Source: Protaetiibacter sp. SSC-01
GTDB lineage: Bacteria; Actinomycetota; Actinomycetes; Actinomycetales; Microbacteriaceae
DNA: 64,000 nt
NCBI RefSeq assembly: GCF_014483895.1
Contig: NZ_CP059987.1
Coordinates: 310,001 to 374,000, forward strand
Reading direction: 5' to 3'
The translations under genes were made by a program, and so were the position numbers. A model generated the notes under the pieces. It made no database searches. It had not been told where the DNA came from and was given only the letters and a program-made list of their open reading frames with translations. Below are positions 47,451-56,987 of this stretch, in pieces (position 1 is the stretch's first letter; each line of letters opens with the position of its first letter).

Positions 47451-48274
47451 TGCCCCTGCTTGCGACGGTCGTGGGAGTCACGGGACTCTCCATCGGCTCG
47501 TTCCTCAACGTCGTCGTGTGGCGGGTGCCGCGCGGCGTGTCGATCGTGCGTCCCGCGTCGGCCTGCCCCGGATGCGGTGCCGAGATCCGTGCGCGAGACA
47601 ACGTGCCCGTGCTGTCCTGGCTTCTGCTCGGGCGTCGCTGTCGCGAGTGCCGCACGGCGATCTCCGCGCGCTACCCGCTCGTCGAAGCAGTGACAGCGAT
47701 CGCCTTCGTCGTGGTGGCGCTGGTCTTCGCGCCGTCGATCCTCGAGGCGACGGACCCGTCGTCGGTCGTCGCGGCGTCGCTCGTCCTCGCCGCCTATCTG
47801 GCCCTGGCAGCAATCAGCATCGCCCTCTCGGCGATCGACCTCGAGTTGCGCCGGTTGCCGAACCCGATCGTCTTGACGGGATTCATCGCGGGCGTCGCCC
47901 TGCTCGTCCCCGCGCTCCTCATCGAGACGCGATACGACCTGCTCGTCTCGGCGGGCCTCGGGGCGGCGGCCTCGTTCGCGTTCTACTTGGCGCTCGCCCT
48001 CATCGGGCGCGGCGGCATGGGCATGGGAGACGTGAAGCTCGCGGGTGTGCTGGGCCTGTACCTCGGGGCGCTCGGATGGGCGCCCCTCGTGGTCGGAGTC
48101 GCCGCGGCGTTCGCAGTGGGCGCGGTCGCGGGAGTGATCACGCTTATCGTGCGGCGATCCGTCAAGGATCGCTCGCTGCCATTCGGCCCCTGGATGTTCC
48201 TCGGGGCGTGGGTGGGCATCTTCGGTGGCGACGCGATCGCCGCTGGATATCTCCGGTTCGTCGGCCTGGGCTGA
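47447..48274 (+). CDS. pilD: Prepilin peptidase PilD
   Basis: A 275-residue membrane aspartic peptidase. The N-terminal domain has IGSFLNVVVWRVPRG and two zinc CxxC pairs (CPGC and CREC), as in bifunctional N-methylating enzymes. The catalytic aspartates are in SAIDLELRRLPN and GMGDVKLAG. It cleaves the leaders of PilA and the minor pilins encoded just upstream. It is coupled to the PilX-like gene by overlap. Confidence 0.93.
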   Translation: MMPLLATVVGVTGLSIGSFLNVVVWRVPRGVSIVRPASACPGCGAEIRARDNVPVLSWLLLGRRCRECRTAISARYPLVEAVTAIAFVVVALVFAPSILEATDPSSVVAASLVLAAYLALAAISIALSAIDLELRRLPNPIVLTGFIAGVALLVPALLIETRYDLLVSAGLGAAASFAFYLALALIGRGGMGMGDVKLAGVLGLYLGALGWAPLVVGVAAAFAVGAVAGVITLIVRRSVKDRSLPFGPWMFLGAWVGIFGGDAIAAGYLRFVGLG

Positions 48275-48304
48275 CGTCGGGGGAACGGGAGGAAAGGAAA
48301 GGCA

Positions 48305-49354
48305 ATGGCATCGACCATCGTGGGGCTCGACTTCGGTCGGGGGGTGATCAGAGGAGCGGAGGTCTCGGGGGCGGCATCCGCGCGACCGACCCTGGTGAGG
48401 TATCACCAGATCGCCGTCCCGGCGACCGCGGTCAACCGCGGCGAGGTCCTGGAGCAGGAGACCGTCGTCGCGGCCCTCAAGCAGCTCTGGAGCCAGGCAG
48501 GTTTCAAGACGCGCAAGGTGATCGTCGGCGTCGGGAACGCGCGCGTGCTCGTGCGCGAGCTCACGGTTCCTCGCATGCCGATGAATCGCATCCGAGAAAC
48601 GCTGCCGTTCCAGGTGCAGGACGTGCTCCCCGTGCCCGTCAACGAGGCCCTTCTCGACTTCTATCCGACGACCGAGTCGGATGAGGACGGCAACCCGGTC
48701 ATCCACGGCTTGCTCGTCGCCGCGATCAAGGAGAGCGTCCTCGGCATGGTGGAGGCCGTCGAGAAGGCACGTCTCGTGCCGGTCGACGTCGATCTCATCC
48801 CCTTCGCGCTCACGCGTTCGGTCCTCACCGGGCCGATCGCGCAGGGGGCGGTCGCGCTCGTCCACATCGGGGCGGAGACCACGATGGTGGTCGTCGCGGT
48901 CGACGGCGTGCCGCAGTTCGTGCGCATCATCCAGAACGGGGGGGACGACATCAACCGCGCGCTGGTGTCGCGTCTCGGCATGGACGAGTTCCAGGCGGAG
49001 CAGATCAAGCGGCGGTTCGGCCTGGCCACCCAGGGCGCGGGGCCCGAGCTGCGGCCGGCGTTCGAGGTCATCTACGAGGCGACGGGAGATCTGGTGGTCG
49101 CCATCCGCAACACGCTCAGCTTCTACCTTTCGAGCAAGGCTGGCGCCGCGGTCGAGCGCGTCGTCCTGTCGGGCGGCGGCGCGGAGCTCAACGGCTTCGC
49201 CACGGCCCTCGCGGATGCGACGCGTCTGCCCGTGCGTGCTCCCGCGCCCGTCGACCGACTCGCGATCGCGCGTTCGGTCAACACGGATCAACTGTCGGCA
49301 GGCAGTTCCGGCGTCGCCGTCGCCGCCGGCCTCACCCTGGGGAGCAAGGCATGA
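48305..49354 (+). CDS. pilM: Pilus assembly protein PilM
   Basis: A 349-residue actin-fold ATPase of the PilM family. IVGLDFGRGVIRGAEVSG forms the first phosphate loop, LPFQVQDVLPVPVNEALLDF and VALVHIGAETTMVVV are family signatures, and VVLSGGGAELNGFATAL is the adenosine loop. It forms the cytoplasmic part of the PilMNO alignment complex by binding the PilN N-terminus. A GGAGGAAAGGAAAGG site precedes the ATG. Confidence 0.93.
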   Translation: MASTIVGLDFGRGVIRGAEVSGAASARPTLVRYHQIAVPATAVNRGEVLEQETVVAALKQLWSQAGFKTRKVIVGVGNARVLVRELTVPRMPMNRIRETLPFQVQDVLPVPVNEALLDFYPTTESDEDGNPVIHGLLVAAIKESVLGMVEAVEKARLVPVDVDLIPFALTRSVLTGPIAQGAVALVHIGAETTMVVVAVDGVPQFVRIIQNGGDDINRALVSRLGMDEFQAEQIKRRFGLATQGAGPELRPAFEVIYEATGDLVVAIRNTLSFYLSSKAGAAVERVVLSGGGAELNGFATALADATRLPVRAPAPVDRLAIARSVNTDQLSAGSSGVAVAAGLTLGSKA

Positions 49355-50076
49355 CCGCCACAGTGAATGCACCTGCACAGGCCCGTGCGGCGGGGAACCG
49401 CAAGACCTCTGTCGCTCTCGGTGCGGTGCCTCGCGTCTCGCTCATGCCGCCGGAGCTCGGCGAGCGCAATCGCCAGCTCGGTGTCCAACGTGGACTTCGC
49501 CTCCTCATGTTCGCCGCCGTGGTCCTCGCGATCGGGGCCACTGCAGGCGCGTGGTACCTCGCCTTCGGGGCAACTCTCGCGGCTCAGGCCGAACAGGCGC
49601 GCACTGCCGACCTGCTTCTGCAACAGCAGCAGTACGCAGAGGTGCAGCAGGCCATCCGCGCCGTCGAACTGGGCGAGGCGGCCCTGCGAGTCGGAGGGTC
49701 GACAGAGATCGACTGGCAGGACTACCTCGGACGCGTCCAGGCGTCGCTGCCCGAAGGTGTGCTGCTCGAGAGCTTCACGGTCGATGCCTCGACCGTCACA
49801 GAGCAGTACCCGCAATCTTCCATCCCGTTGCAGGGAAACCGCATCGCGACGCTCCAGTTCTCCGCGAAGAGCTCGACGCTGCCGGAGATCCCGGATTGGC
49901 TCAACCGCCTGCAGGGGCTACCCGGTTTCGTTGATGCCAACCCGGGCAGTGTCTCGCGCGGCGTCGACGGCAGCTACACCGCGAGCATCGAGATGCACAT
50001 CGACGCCCAGGCATACAGCAACCGCCTCACCGCCGATGAGGCGGAAGCGGCTGAGACCGAGGAGGTCGGAGAGTGA
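49351..50076 (+). CDS. pilN: Pilus assembly protein PilN
   Basis: A 241-residue single-pass protein. The cytoplasmic N-terminus carries VSLMPPELGERNR, the counterpart of the INLLP PilM-binding motif. It is followed by the membrane helix MFAAVVLAIGATAGAWYLAF, a coiled-coil stretch rich in Gln/Glu and a ferredoxin-like domain. The ATG overlaps the pilM stop, and GTG of pilO overlaps its own stop. Confidence 0.87.
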   Translation: MTATVNAPAQARAAGNRKTSVALGAVPRVSLMPPELGERNRQLGVQRGLRLLMFAAVVLAIGATAGAWYLAFGATLAAQAEQARTADLLLQQQQYAEVQQAIRAVELGEAALRVGGSTEIDWQDYLGRVQASLPEGVLLESFTVDASTVTEQYPQSSIPLQGNRIATLQFSAKSSTLPEIPDWLNRLQGLPGFVDANPGSVSRGVDGSYTASIEMHIDAQAYSNRLTADEAEAAETEEVGE

Positions 50077-50726
50077 AGCTCAGCACGCAGATCTGGGGCC
50101 TCATCACGGTCGTGGTCGTCGTCGGAGTGCTCGCAGCGGGCTGGTTCCTCGGGGTCTCACCCCAGCTGACCGCTCAGGCACAGGCGGAGTCCCAGCGGAA
50201 GACCGCGCTTGCGCAGAACGACAGCATCCGCGCGACCATCGCCGAGCTCGAGCGCGAGCAGGACAATCTCGCGGCGTACAAGGAGCGCGATGCCCAGCTG
50301 CAGGTGGCCATCCCGACCACTGTCGACAGCGCCGACTTCATCACCGACCTGAACTGGTTGGCTGTAGCGTCCAACGTCACGATCGAGCAGATCTCCATCA
50401 ACGAGGTCACGCCCTACACGGCGCCCGGTCGGTCCACGGATGAGGATCTGGCCCCCGTCACCGACAGCCGGATCAACGGCGACAACTTCCTCCTCGTCCC
50501 CGTGTCGCTCTCGGTCAGCGGTGGGTGGAATGAGGTGCTCGCCTTCACGCACGGCGTGCAGGCCAACGGCCGCCTCGTGCTCGTCACGAAGGTCAGCACC
50601 ACGGGCGACGGCATCACCTTCACCACGACTCTCAGCGGCGCGATGTACGTGCTTCTGCGACCCGTGGTGGCGACCGCTGAGACCGCAGACGAGGGATCCG
50701 ACTCGGACGCCTCGGCGGCCGGCTGA
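50073..50726 (+). CDS. pilO: Pilus assembly protein PilO
   Basis: A 217-residue single-pass protein: helix IWGLITVVVVVGVLAAGWFL, a coiled coil (about residues 35-75) and a PilO-type ferredoxin-like domain (FLLVPVSLSVSGGWNEVLAF). It dimerises with PilN. No pilP or pilQ follows, as expected for a single-membrane organism without an outer-membrane secretin. The start is GTG 50073, overlapping the pilN stop. Confidence 0.87.
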   Translation: MKLSTQIWGLITVVVVVGVLAAGWFLGVSPQLTAQAQAESQRKTALAQNDSIRATIAELEREQDNLAAYKERDAQLQVAIPTTVDSADFITDLNWLAVASNVTIEQISINEVTPYTAPGRSTDEDLAPVTDSRINGDNFLLVPVSLSVSGGWNEVLAFTHGVQANGRLVLVTKVSTTGDGITFTTTLSGAMYVLLRPVVATAETADEGSDSDASAAG

Positions 50727-50733
50727 TGAGACC

Positions 50734-50769
50734 GCCGGCGGCCGCGTCCCTCCCGTCGCGGCCGCCGGC
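50734..50769 (+). terminator. Terminator-like hairpin after pilO
   Basis: A perfect 13-bp stem (GCCGGCGGCCGCG and its reverse complement) with a 10-nt loop, followed by ccctcttctcct. It lies directly before the O-antigen-ligase-like gene, so that gene may depend on read-through. Confidence 0.7.
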
Positions 50770-50781
50770 CCCTCTTCTCCT

Positions 50782-52173
50782 ATGAACATGCGTATCGGAC
50801 GGGTCGTCGACGCCGTCGTCCTCGTCATCGCCCTCGTCGGCGCGGCACTCGTCGCCCGCCATGACGCGGGACTCGCGGGCCCCTGGCTGCCGGTCGCCCT
50901 CGTGGCGACGCTTCCCCTCTATCTCGTCGGTCGCGGCTGGAGGCTCCCGTGGTGGCTCCACGCCGTGGCCGCCGCGCTGCCGGTCTCCCTCGTGCTCGTG
51001 GCCGTCGCCCACGGCTACGCGGATGGCGCGGCGCGGTCGATGCGCTTCGCCTACGGCGCGCTCCTCGCGCTCGCCCTCATCGGATGGGCGCGTTCGCCCC
51101 GCCGCCGCCTCGCCGCCGGCATCGGAGTGGCGGCGCTCGTGGCCGATCAGTACATCACCGCCTGGTTCCCCTGGTGGGGCGGCGGTGACCCCGCGAAGCT
51201 CATGTGGGGCACCTTCTACTGGCACAACCAGTTCGGCATCTACCTCGTCATCGGCATCGCAGTCGCCGCGGCGCTCGCCGTGGCTGGGCGCCGCATCTTC
51301 GCGCTACTGGGCTTCCTCGTCACCTTCCTCGCCGGGGCGGGCGTCGTCGCATCCGGATCCCGCGCGTCGCTGGCACTCCTCGGCGTCGTCCTCGCCGTCG
51401 CCGTCGTGATCGGGCTCGCCGCGGGACGGTGGAAGGGTGCCGTCCGGGGGCTCGTGCTCCCCATCGGTGTCGTGCTGACGGCCGTGTTCATGACGAGCGC
51501 GGTCTTCTTCCCGAACACCGACGCTGCGGGGGACCCGACGAGCGGCCTGACCGGCCGCGACGCGGAGGCCGGCAGATCGGTCACCGAGCGCATCAAGTTC
51601 TGGGGCGACGCCGTCAGGCTCGGCGCGAGCTCGCCGCTTGTCGGCATCGGGCTCCAGGCCTACGGTCGTGCCCTCCAGTGCGTGCGCGACACCTCGCTCA
51701 CGTCCCATCCGCACAACGAGTACCTGCTCGCGTGGGCCGAGGGCGGGGCCGTCGCCGCGCTCCCGGTGCTCACCGTGCTCGTCGGTGTCGTGTGGCTCGT
51801 CGTCATTTCGCTGCGTCGCCCGCGGGGACTCGAGGTCGAGCGGCGGATCTCGTGGCTCCCGAGCGGCGCCGAACTGCGCGAGGACCCGGTGCGCTGGGGC
51901 GCGCTGCTCGGCCTCGTCGTCTCGGCGGGCCACGCCGCGTTCGACTTCGACTGGGCGTATCCCGCGCTGCTCGCGATCACGGGGCTCGTGGGGGGCCTCG
52001 CCGCGGCGCCCCTGTTCGCCGAGAGGCCCGCTCCCAAGACGGGCCTCGCCATCCTGAACCTCGGCCTCGTGGCCGTGCTGCTCGCGGCGGCGTTCGCGGG
52101 CTACCTCGCCGACCCCGTGCCGGGCGAGGCGCTGCGCCCGCTCACCCCCGGGATGTACGTCTGCCCCGAGTGA
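50782..52173 (+). CDS. O-antigen ligase/PglL-like membrane glycosyltransferase
   Basis: A 463-residue membrane protein with about ten to twelve hydrophobic spans and a large loop before SLTSHPHNEYLLAWAEGG. This is the histidine-containing motif of the Wzy/WaaL/PglL O-antigen ligase superfamily. Members join lipid-linked glycans to lipid A, to each other or to pilins. Because it closes a pilus locus, transfer of a glycan to PilA is a reasonable inference, but a role in surface polysaccharide is equally possible. No obvious ribosome binding site precedes the ATG at 50782. Confidence 0.78.
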   Translation: MNMRIGRVVDAVVLVIALVGAALVARHDAGLAGPWLPVALVATLPLYLVGRGWRLPWWLHAVAAALPVSLVLVAVAHGYADGAARSMRFAYGALLALALIGWARSPRRRLAAGIGVAALVADQYITAWFPWWGGGDPAKLMWGTFYWHNQFGIYLVIGIAVAAALAVAGRRIFALLGFLVTFLAGAGVVASGSRASLALLGVVLAVAVVIGLAAGRWKGAVRGLVLPIGVVLTAVFMTSAVFFPNTDAAGDPTSGLTGRDAEAGRSVTERIKFWGDAVRLGASSPLVGIGLQAYGRALQCVRDTSLTSHPHNEYLLAWAEGGAVAALPVLTVLVGVVWLVVISLRRPRGLEVERRISWLPSGAELREDPVRWGALLGLVVSAGHAAFDFDWAYPALLAITGLVGGLAAAPLFAERPAPKTGLAILNLGLVAVLLAAAFAGYLADPVPGEALRPLTPGMYVCPE

Positions 52174-52180
52174 CCCGACA

Positions 52181-52209
52181 TTGCGGCAGGTTACGCCCCC
52201 GGGTACACT
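52181..52209 (+). promoter_or_regulatory. Promoter of the rpsL-rpsG-fusA-tuf operon
   Basis: TTGCGG (52181-52186) and TACACT (52204-52209) are separated by 17 bp, a good housekeeping promoter. The start of rpsL is about 225 nt downstream, so the operon has a long leader. Confidence 0.82.
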
Positions 52210-52233
52210 TGACCGCGTGTGTGCATTCGCGCA

Positions 52234-52285
52234 CGTTCCCCATGCCTGAGAATCGCTCCGCTGGAGCGGGTCGCGCATGGGAACG
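52234..52285 (+). promoter_or_regulatory. Leader stem-loop upstream of rpsL
   Basis: CGTTCCCcATGC (52234-52245) can pair with GCATGGGAACG (52275-52285) with one bulged base, enclosing a second CGCTCC/GGAGCG stem. It may be the site of autoregulation of this ribosomal operon; no binding site is proven. Confidence 0.55.
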
Positions 52286-52439
52286 CACCGAATGCCCCAC
52301 AGGGCCAGGCCCCGGCACCCGTCGCGGCTGACCCCCACGGCATATCCGTCTGCAGTCCTCGCGGAGTTCTCCGAGAGGTGACGGGTCCCGATGGATCCAC
52401 CATCAAGCTGTCACCGTGCAGCGTGAGCAAGGAGCACTT

Positions 52440-52808
52440 TTGCCCACCATTCAGCAGCTGGTCCGCAAGGGCCGCACGCCGAAGGTCACCAAGACCAAGG
52501 CCCCGGCCCTGAAGGCCAACCCGCAGCAGCGCGGCGTGTGCACCCGTGTGTACACGACCACCCCGAAGAAGCCGAACTCGGCCCTCCGCAAGGTCGCCCG
52601 TGTGAAGCTCTCCAACGGCACCGAGGTCACCGCCTACATCCCCGGCGAGGGCCACAACCTGCAGGAGCACTCGATGGTGCTCGTCCGCGGCGGTCGTGTG
52701 AAGGACCTCCCCGGCGTGCGCTACAAGATCGTCCGCGGCGCCCTCGACACGCAGGCCGTCAAGAACCGCAAGCAGGCCCGTAGCCGCTACGGCGCGAAGA
52801 AGGGTTAA
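52440..52808 (+). CDS. rpsL: Ribosomal protein uS12
   Basis: A 122-residue uS12. [11 protein letters not shown] is the normal N-terminus, and [12 protein letters not shown] and [12 protein letters not shown] carry the lysines at the usual streptomycin-resistance positions, so the allele is wild type. The start is TTG 52440, fixed by AAGGAG five bases upstream and the conserved Pro-Thr-Ile-Gln start. It is the first gene of its operon; rpsG follows after 5 bp. Confidence 0.98.
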   Translation: MPTIQQLVRKGRTPKVTKTKAPALKANPQQRGVCTRVYTTTPKKPNSALRKVARVKLSNGTEVTAYIPGEGHNLQEHSMVLVRGGRVKDLPGVRYKIVRGALDTQAVKNRKQARSRYGAKKG

Positions 52809-52813
52809 GGAAC

Positions 52814-53284
52814 ATGCCTCGTAAGGGACCCGCCGCCAAGCGCCCCGTCGTCGCCGACCCGGTCTACAGCTCGCCGGTCGTCAGCCAGCTCGTCAACAAG
52901 ATCCTCCTCGACGGCAAGAAGGACCTCGCCCAGCGCATCGTCTACGGCGCGCTCGACGGCGTCGCCACCAAGTCGGGCCAGGATGCGGTCGTCGTGCTCA
53001 AGAAGGCGCTCGACAACGTCCGTCCGACCCTCGAGGTCAAGAGCCGCCGCGTCGGCGGTTCGACCTACCAGGTGCCGGTCGAGGTCAAGCCGCACCGCGC
53101 GAACACCCTCGCGCTGCGCTGGCTCGTGAGCTACTCGAAGTCGCGTCGCGAGAAGACGATGACCGAGCGTCTGCAGAACGAGATCCTCGACGCCTCCAAC
53201 GGCCTCGGCGCCGCCGTGAAGCGCCGCGAGGACACCCACAAGATGGCCGAGTCGAACAAGGCCTTCGCCCACTACCGCTGGTAA
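52814..53284 (+). CDS. rpsG: Ribosomal protein uS7
   Basis: A 156-residue uS7, the primary 16S rRNA-binding protein of the small-subunit head. [20 protein letters not shown] and [19 protein letters not shown] are conserved family stretches, and the HYRW C-terminus is typical. uS7 regulates the str operon in enterics; the structures at 53286-53334 directly after this gene could play a comparable role. Confidence 0.98.
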   Translation: MPRKGPAAKRPVVADPVYSSPVVSQLVNKILLDGKKDLAQRIVYGALDGVATKSGQDAVVVLKKALDNVRPTLEVKSRRVGGSTYQVPVEVKPHRANTLALRWLVSYSKSRREKTMTERLQNEILDASNGLGAAVKRREDTHKMAESNKAFAHYRW

Positions 53285-53285
53285 G

Positions 53286-53334
53286 CATCCGGGTCGTCCG
53301 GATGTTGTACCCGACGAGGGTCGACATCCGGACG
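53286..53334 (+). promoter_or_regulatory. Mutually exclusive hairpins between rpsG and fusA
   Basis: CATCCGG (53286-53292) can pair with CCGGATG (53298-53304). Alternatively CGTCCGGATGT (53295-53305) pairs perfectly with ACATCCGGACG (53324-53334), with ACCC/GGGT inside the loop. The shared strand makes the two folds exclusive. No T-tract follows, so control of translation or mRNA processing is more likely than termination. Confidence 0.6.
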
Positions 53335-53371
53335 GCCTGAACTCTCCGATTCCCGAAAGAAGGAACACCCC

Positions 53372-55486
53372 GTGGCACAAGACGTGCTCACCGACCTCAC
53401 GAAGGTCCGCAACATCGGCATCATGGCGCACATCGATGCCGGCAAGACGACGACGACCGAGCGCATCCTCTTCTACACGGGCGTGAACCACAAGATCGGC
53501 GAGACGCACGACGGTGCGTCGACGACCGACTGGATGGAGCAGGAGAAGGAGCGCGGCATCACGATCACGTCCGCCGCCGTCACCTGTTTCTGGAACAAGA
53601 ACCAGATCAACATCATCGACACCCCCGGTCACGTGGACTTCACGGTCGAGGTCGAGCGCTCGCTGCGCATCCTCGACGGTGCGGTCGCCGTCTTCGACGG
53701 CAAGGAGGGCGTCGAGCCCCAGTCCGAGACCGTGTGGCGTCAGGCCGACAAGTACAACGTCCCGCGCATCTGCTTCGTCAACAAGATGGACAAGCTCGGC
53801 GCCGACTTCTACTTCACGGTCGACACGATCATCAGCCGCCTCGGCGCGAAGCCGCTCGTGATCCAGCTGCCGATCGGCTCCGAGTCGAGCTTCGTCGGCG
53901 TCGTCGACCTGATCGAGATGCGCGCCCTCGTGTGGCCCGGCGACGCCAAGGGCGACGTGACCATGGGCGCCAAGTACGAGGTGCAGGAGATCCCCGCCGA
54001 CCTCGTCGACAAGGCCAACGAGTACCGCCAGGTGCTGCTCGAGACCGTCGCCGAGACCGACGACGCGCTGCTCGAGAAGTTCTTCGGCGGCGAGGAGCTC
54101 ACGGTCGCCGAGATCAAGGGCGCGATCCGCAAGCTCACCATCGCGAGCGAGATCTACCCCGTGCTCTGCGGCTCGGCGTTCAAGAACCGCGGCGTGCAGC
54201 CCATGCTCGACGCCGTCATCGACTTCCTGCCGAGCCCGCTCGACGTGCCGCCGGTGCAGGGCCACGACGTCAAGGACGCCGAGGTCGTGCTCGAGCGCAA
54301 GGCCGACGCGAAGGAGCCGTTCTCGGCGCTCGTGTCGAAGATCGCCGTGCACCCGTTCTTCGGTCGCCTCACCTACATCCGCGTGTACTCGGGTGCGCTC
54401 GAGTCGGGTGCCCAGGTGATCAACTCGACCAAGGGCAAGAAGGAGCGCATCGGGAAGATCTTCCAGATGCACGCCAACAAGGAGATCCCGGTGCCCTCGG
54501 TCACCGCCGGTCACATCTACGCCGTCATCGGCCTCAAGGACACCACCACCGGTGACACCCTGAGCGACGCGGCGAACCCGATCATCCTCGAGTCGATGAC
54601 CTTCCCGGAGCCCGTCATCGAGGTCGCGATCGAGCCCAAGACCAAGGCCGACCAGGAGAAGCTCGGCACGGCGATCCAGAAGCTCGCCGAAGAGGACCCG
54701 ACGTTCCGCACCGAGCAGAACATCGAGACCGGCCAGACGGTCATCAAGGGCATGGGCGAGCTGCACCTCGACATCCTCGTCGACCGCATGAAGCGCGAGT
54801 TCAACGTCGAGGCGAACGTCGGCAAGCCGCAGGTGGCGTACCGCGAGACCATCCGCAAGACGGTCGAGAAGTACGACTACACCCACAAGAAGCAGACCGG
54901 TGGTTCCGGCCAGTTCGCCAAGGTCCAGATCACCCTCGAGCCTCTCGAGGTGACCCCGGAGACCTCGTACGAGTTCGTGAATGCCGTCACCGGTGGTCGC
55001 GTGCCGCGCGAGTACATCCCCTCGGTGGACCACGGCATCCAGGACGCGATGCAGGTCGGCGTGCTCGCCGGCTTCCCGACGGTGGGCGTCAAGGCGACGC
55101 TCGTCGACGGTGCCTCGCACGACGTCGACTCCTCGGAGATGGCGTTCAAGATCGCCGGCTCGATGGCCTACAAGGAGGCCGCGCGCAAGGCGAGCCCCGT
55201 TCTGCTCGAGCCGCTCATGGCTGTCGAGGTGCGTACGCCCGAGGAGTACATGGGCGACGTCATCGGCGACCTCAACTCGCGGCGCGGCCAGATCCAGGCG
55301 ATGGAGGATGCGACCGGCGTCAAGGTCGTGCGTGCCCTCGTGCCGCTGTCGGAGATGTTCGGCTACGTCGGCGACCTTCGGTCGAAGACGTCCGGGCGTG
55401 CCGTCTACTCCATGCAGTTCGACTCCTACGCCGAGGTCCCCAAGGCCGTGGCCGACGAGATCGTCCAGAAGAGCAAGGGCGAGTGA
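53372..55486 (+). CDS. fusA: Elongation factor G
   Basis: A 704-residue EF-G. G1 [13 protein letters not shown], switch 2 DTPGHVDF and G4 NKMDKLG are intact, followed by the usual domains II-V and ending at KSKGE. It catalyses translocation and, with RRF, ribosome recycling. Translation begins at GTG 53372 ([14 protein letters not shown]) after AAGAAGGA. The FBP protein at the left end of the window belongs to a family that includes EF-G-binding proteins. Confidence 0.98.
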   Translation: MAQDVLTDLTKVRNIGIMAHIDAGKTTTTERILFYTGVNHKIGETHDGASTTDWMEQEKERGITITSAAVTCFWNKNQINIIDTPGHVDFTVEVERSLRILDGAVAVFDGKEGVEPQSETVWRQADKYNVPRICFVNKMDKLGADFYFTVDTIISRLGAKPLVIQLPIGSESSFVGVVDLIEMRALVWPGDAKGDVTMGAKYEVQEIPADLVDKANEYRQVLLETVAETDDALLEKFFGGEELTVAEIKGAIRKLTIASEIYPVLCGSAFKNRGVQPMLDAVIDFLPSPLDVPPVQGHDVKDAEVVLERKADAKEPFSALVSKIAVHPFFGRLTYIRVYSGALESGAQVINSTKGKKERIGKIFQMHANKEIPVPSVTAGHIYAVIGLKDTTTGDTLSDAANPIILESMTFPEPVIEVAIEPKTKADQEKLGTAIQKLAEEDPTFRTEQNIETGQTVIKGMGELHLDILVDRMKREFNVEANVGKPQVAYRETIRKTVEKYDYTHKKQTGGSGQFAKVQITLEPLEVTPETSYEFVNAVTGGRVPREYIPSVDHGIQDAMQVGVLAGFPTVGVKATLVDGASHDVDSSEMAFKIAGSMAYKEAARKASPVLLEPLMAVEVRTPEEYMGDVIGDLNSRRGQIQAMEDATGVKVVRALVPLSEMFGYVGDLRSKTSGRAVYSMQFDSYAEVPKAVADEIVQKSKGE

Positions 55487-55539
55487 CCCCGGTCACCGCC
55501 CAGCAAACCCCACTACAGTAAGAACAACCCAAAGCACGA

Positions 55540-55563
55540 GCATCCGGAAAGCCATCCGGATGC
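55540..55563 (+). promoter_or_regulatory. Hairpin between fusA and tuf
   Basis: GCATCCGG (55540-55547) pairs perfectly with CCGGATGC (55556-55563) around 8 nt. The arm sequence recurs in the rpsG-fusA gap. It may set the ratio of tuf to fusA mRNA by processing. Confidence 0.55.
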
Positions 55564-55592
55564 CTGCGACCGAGTCCTGAGGAGGACACCAA

Positions 55593-56786
55593 GTGGCTAA
55601 GGCCAAGTTCGAGCGGACCAAGCCGCACGTCAACATCGGAACGATCGGTCACGTCGACCACGGCAAGACCACGCTCACCGCGGCGATCTCGAAGGTTCTC
55701 GCCGACAAGTACCCGTCGGCCGTGAACGTCCCCCGCGACTTCGCGTCGATCGACTCGGCTCCCGAGGAGCGTCAGCGCGGTATCACGATCAACATCTCGC
55801 ACGTCGAGTACGAGACCCCGAAGCGCCACTACGCGCACGTCGACGCGCCCGGTCACGCCGACTACATCAAGAACATGATCACCGGTGCGGCCCAGATGGA
55901 CGGCGCGATCCTCGTGGTCGCGGCGACCGACGGCCCGATGGCCCAGACGCGTGAGCACGTGCTGCTCGCCAAGCAGGTCGGCGTTCCCTACCTGCTCGTG
56001 GCCCTCAACAAGTCGGACATGGTCGACGACGAGGAGATCCTGGAGCTCGTCGAGCTCGAGGTGCGCGAGCTCCTCTCCTCGCAGGACTTCGACGGCGACA
56101 ACGCCCCCGTCGTCCGCGTCTCGGGCCTCAAGGCTCTCGAGGGCGACGAGAAGTGGACGCAGTCGATCCTCGACCTCATGGAGGCCGTCGACGAGAACAT
56201 CCCCGACCCGGTGCGTGACAAGGACAAGCCGTTCCTCATGCCCATCGAGGACGTCTTCACCATCACCGGTCGTGGCACCGTCGTCACGGGTCGCGCCGAG
56301 CGTGGCACGCTCGCCATCAACTCCGAGGTCGAGATCGTCGGCATCCGCCCGACGCAGAAGACCACGGTCACGGGTATCGAGATGTTCCACAAGCAGCTCG
56401 ACGAGGCCTGGGCCGGCGAGAACTGTGGCCTGCTCCTCCGCGGCACCAAGCGCGAGGACGTCGAGCGCGGTCAGGTGGTCGTGAAGCCGGGTTCGGTCAC
56501 GCCGCACACCGTGTTCGAGGGCACCGCGTACATCCTGTCCAAGGACGAGGGTGGTCGCCACAACCCGTTCTACGCGAACTACCGTCCGCAGTTCTACTTC
56601 CGCACCACCGACGTCACCGGCGTCATCACGCTGCCCGAGGGCACCGAGATGGTCATGCCCGGCGACACCACCGACATGACGGTCGAGCTCATCCAGCCGA
56701 TCGCCATGGAGGAGGGCCTCGGCTTCGCCATCCGTGAGGGTGGCCGCACCGTGGGCGCCGGCAAGGTCACCAAGATCATCAAGTGA
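55593..56786 (+). CDS. tuf: Elongation factor Tu
   Basis: A 397-residue EF-Tu. [18 protein letters not shown] and NKSDMVDD are the GTP-binding motifs, and the C-terminal barrel ends [15 protein letters not shown]. It delivers aminoacyl-tRNA to the ribosome. The GTG start at 55593 follows GAGGAGGA. The stop codon is the first triplet of a long hairpin, followed by a repeat and a terminator. Confidence 0.98.
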   Translation: MAKAKFERTKPHVNIGTIGHVDHGKTTLTAAISKVLADKYPSAVNVPRDFASIDSAPEERQRGITINISHVEYETPKRHYAHVDAPGHADYIKNMITGAAQMDGAILVVAATDGPMAQTREHVLLAKQVGVPYLLVALNKSDMVDDEEILELVELEVRELLSSQDFDGDNAPVVRVSGLKALEGDEKWTQSILDLMEAVDENIPDPVRDKDKPFLMPIEDVFTITGRGTVVTGRAERGTLAINSEVEIVGIRPTQKTTVTGIEMFHKQLDEAWAGENCGLLLRGTKREDVERGQVVVKPGSVTPHTVFEGTAYILSKDEGGRHNPFYANYRPQFYFRTTDVTGVITLPEGTEMVMPGDTTDMTVELIQPIAMEEGLGFAIREGGRTVGAGKVTKIIK

Positions 56787-56832
56787 GTCCGCAGGGCTCA
56801 ATGCGCGCAGCGCGTTGAGCCCGGAGGACTCA
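56784..56832 (+). other. Hairpin built on the tuf stop codon
   Basis: TGAGTCC (56784-56790, starting with the stop codon) pairs with GGACTCA (56826-56832). Inside, GGGCTCAA (56794-56801) pairs with TTGAGCCC (56815-56822). The arrangement parallels the rpoC 3' end. Confidence 0.82.
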
Positions 56833-56867
56833 GGTCGAGCAGGCGGCGCAGCCGCCGTGTCGAGACC
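56833..56867. repeat. GGTCGAG-type palindromic repeat after tuf
   Basis: ggtcgagcaggcggcgcagc followed by cgccgtgtcgagacc is a complete small copy. It lies between the stop-codon hairpin and the terminator. Confidence 0.8.
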
Positions 56868-56890
56868 TCATCCTCGCCTCACTGATCGCG

Positions 56891-56922
56891 AAGGGCCCGG
56901 ATCCGATTGGATCCGGGCCCTT
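56891..56922 (+). terminator. Intrinsic terminator of the str operon
   Basis: A perfect 14-bp stem (AAGGGCCCGGATCC, loop gatt) ends in a short T run (ttt), extended by GCG/CGC on the outside. Confidence 0.88.
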
Positions 56923-56987
56923 TCGCGTGCCCGGCGTGCCGTGTCAAGGGGTCGCCCGCCGAGGGGTGAGCGCGCGAGACTCACAGC

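Noticed and set aside
52219-52512. Open frame in the rpsL leader
   Set aside because: It overlaps rpsL in another frame, has no conserved features and is explained by the long structured leader.
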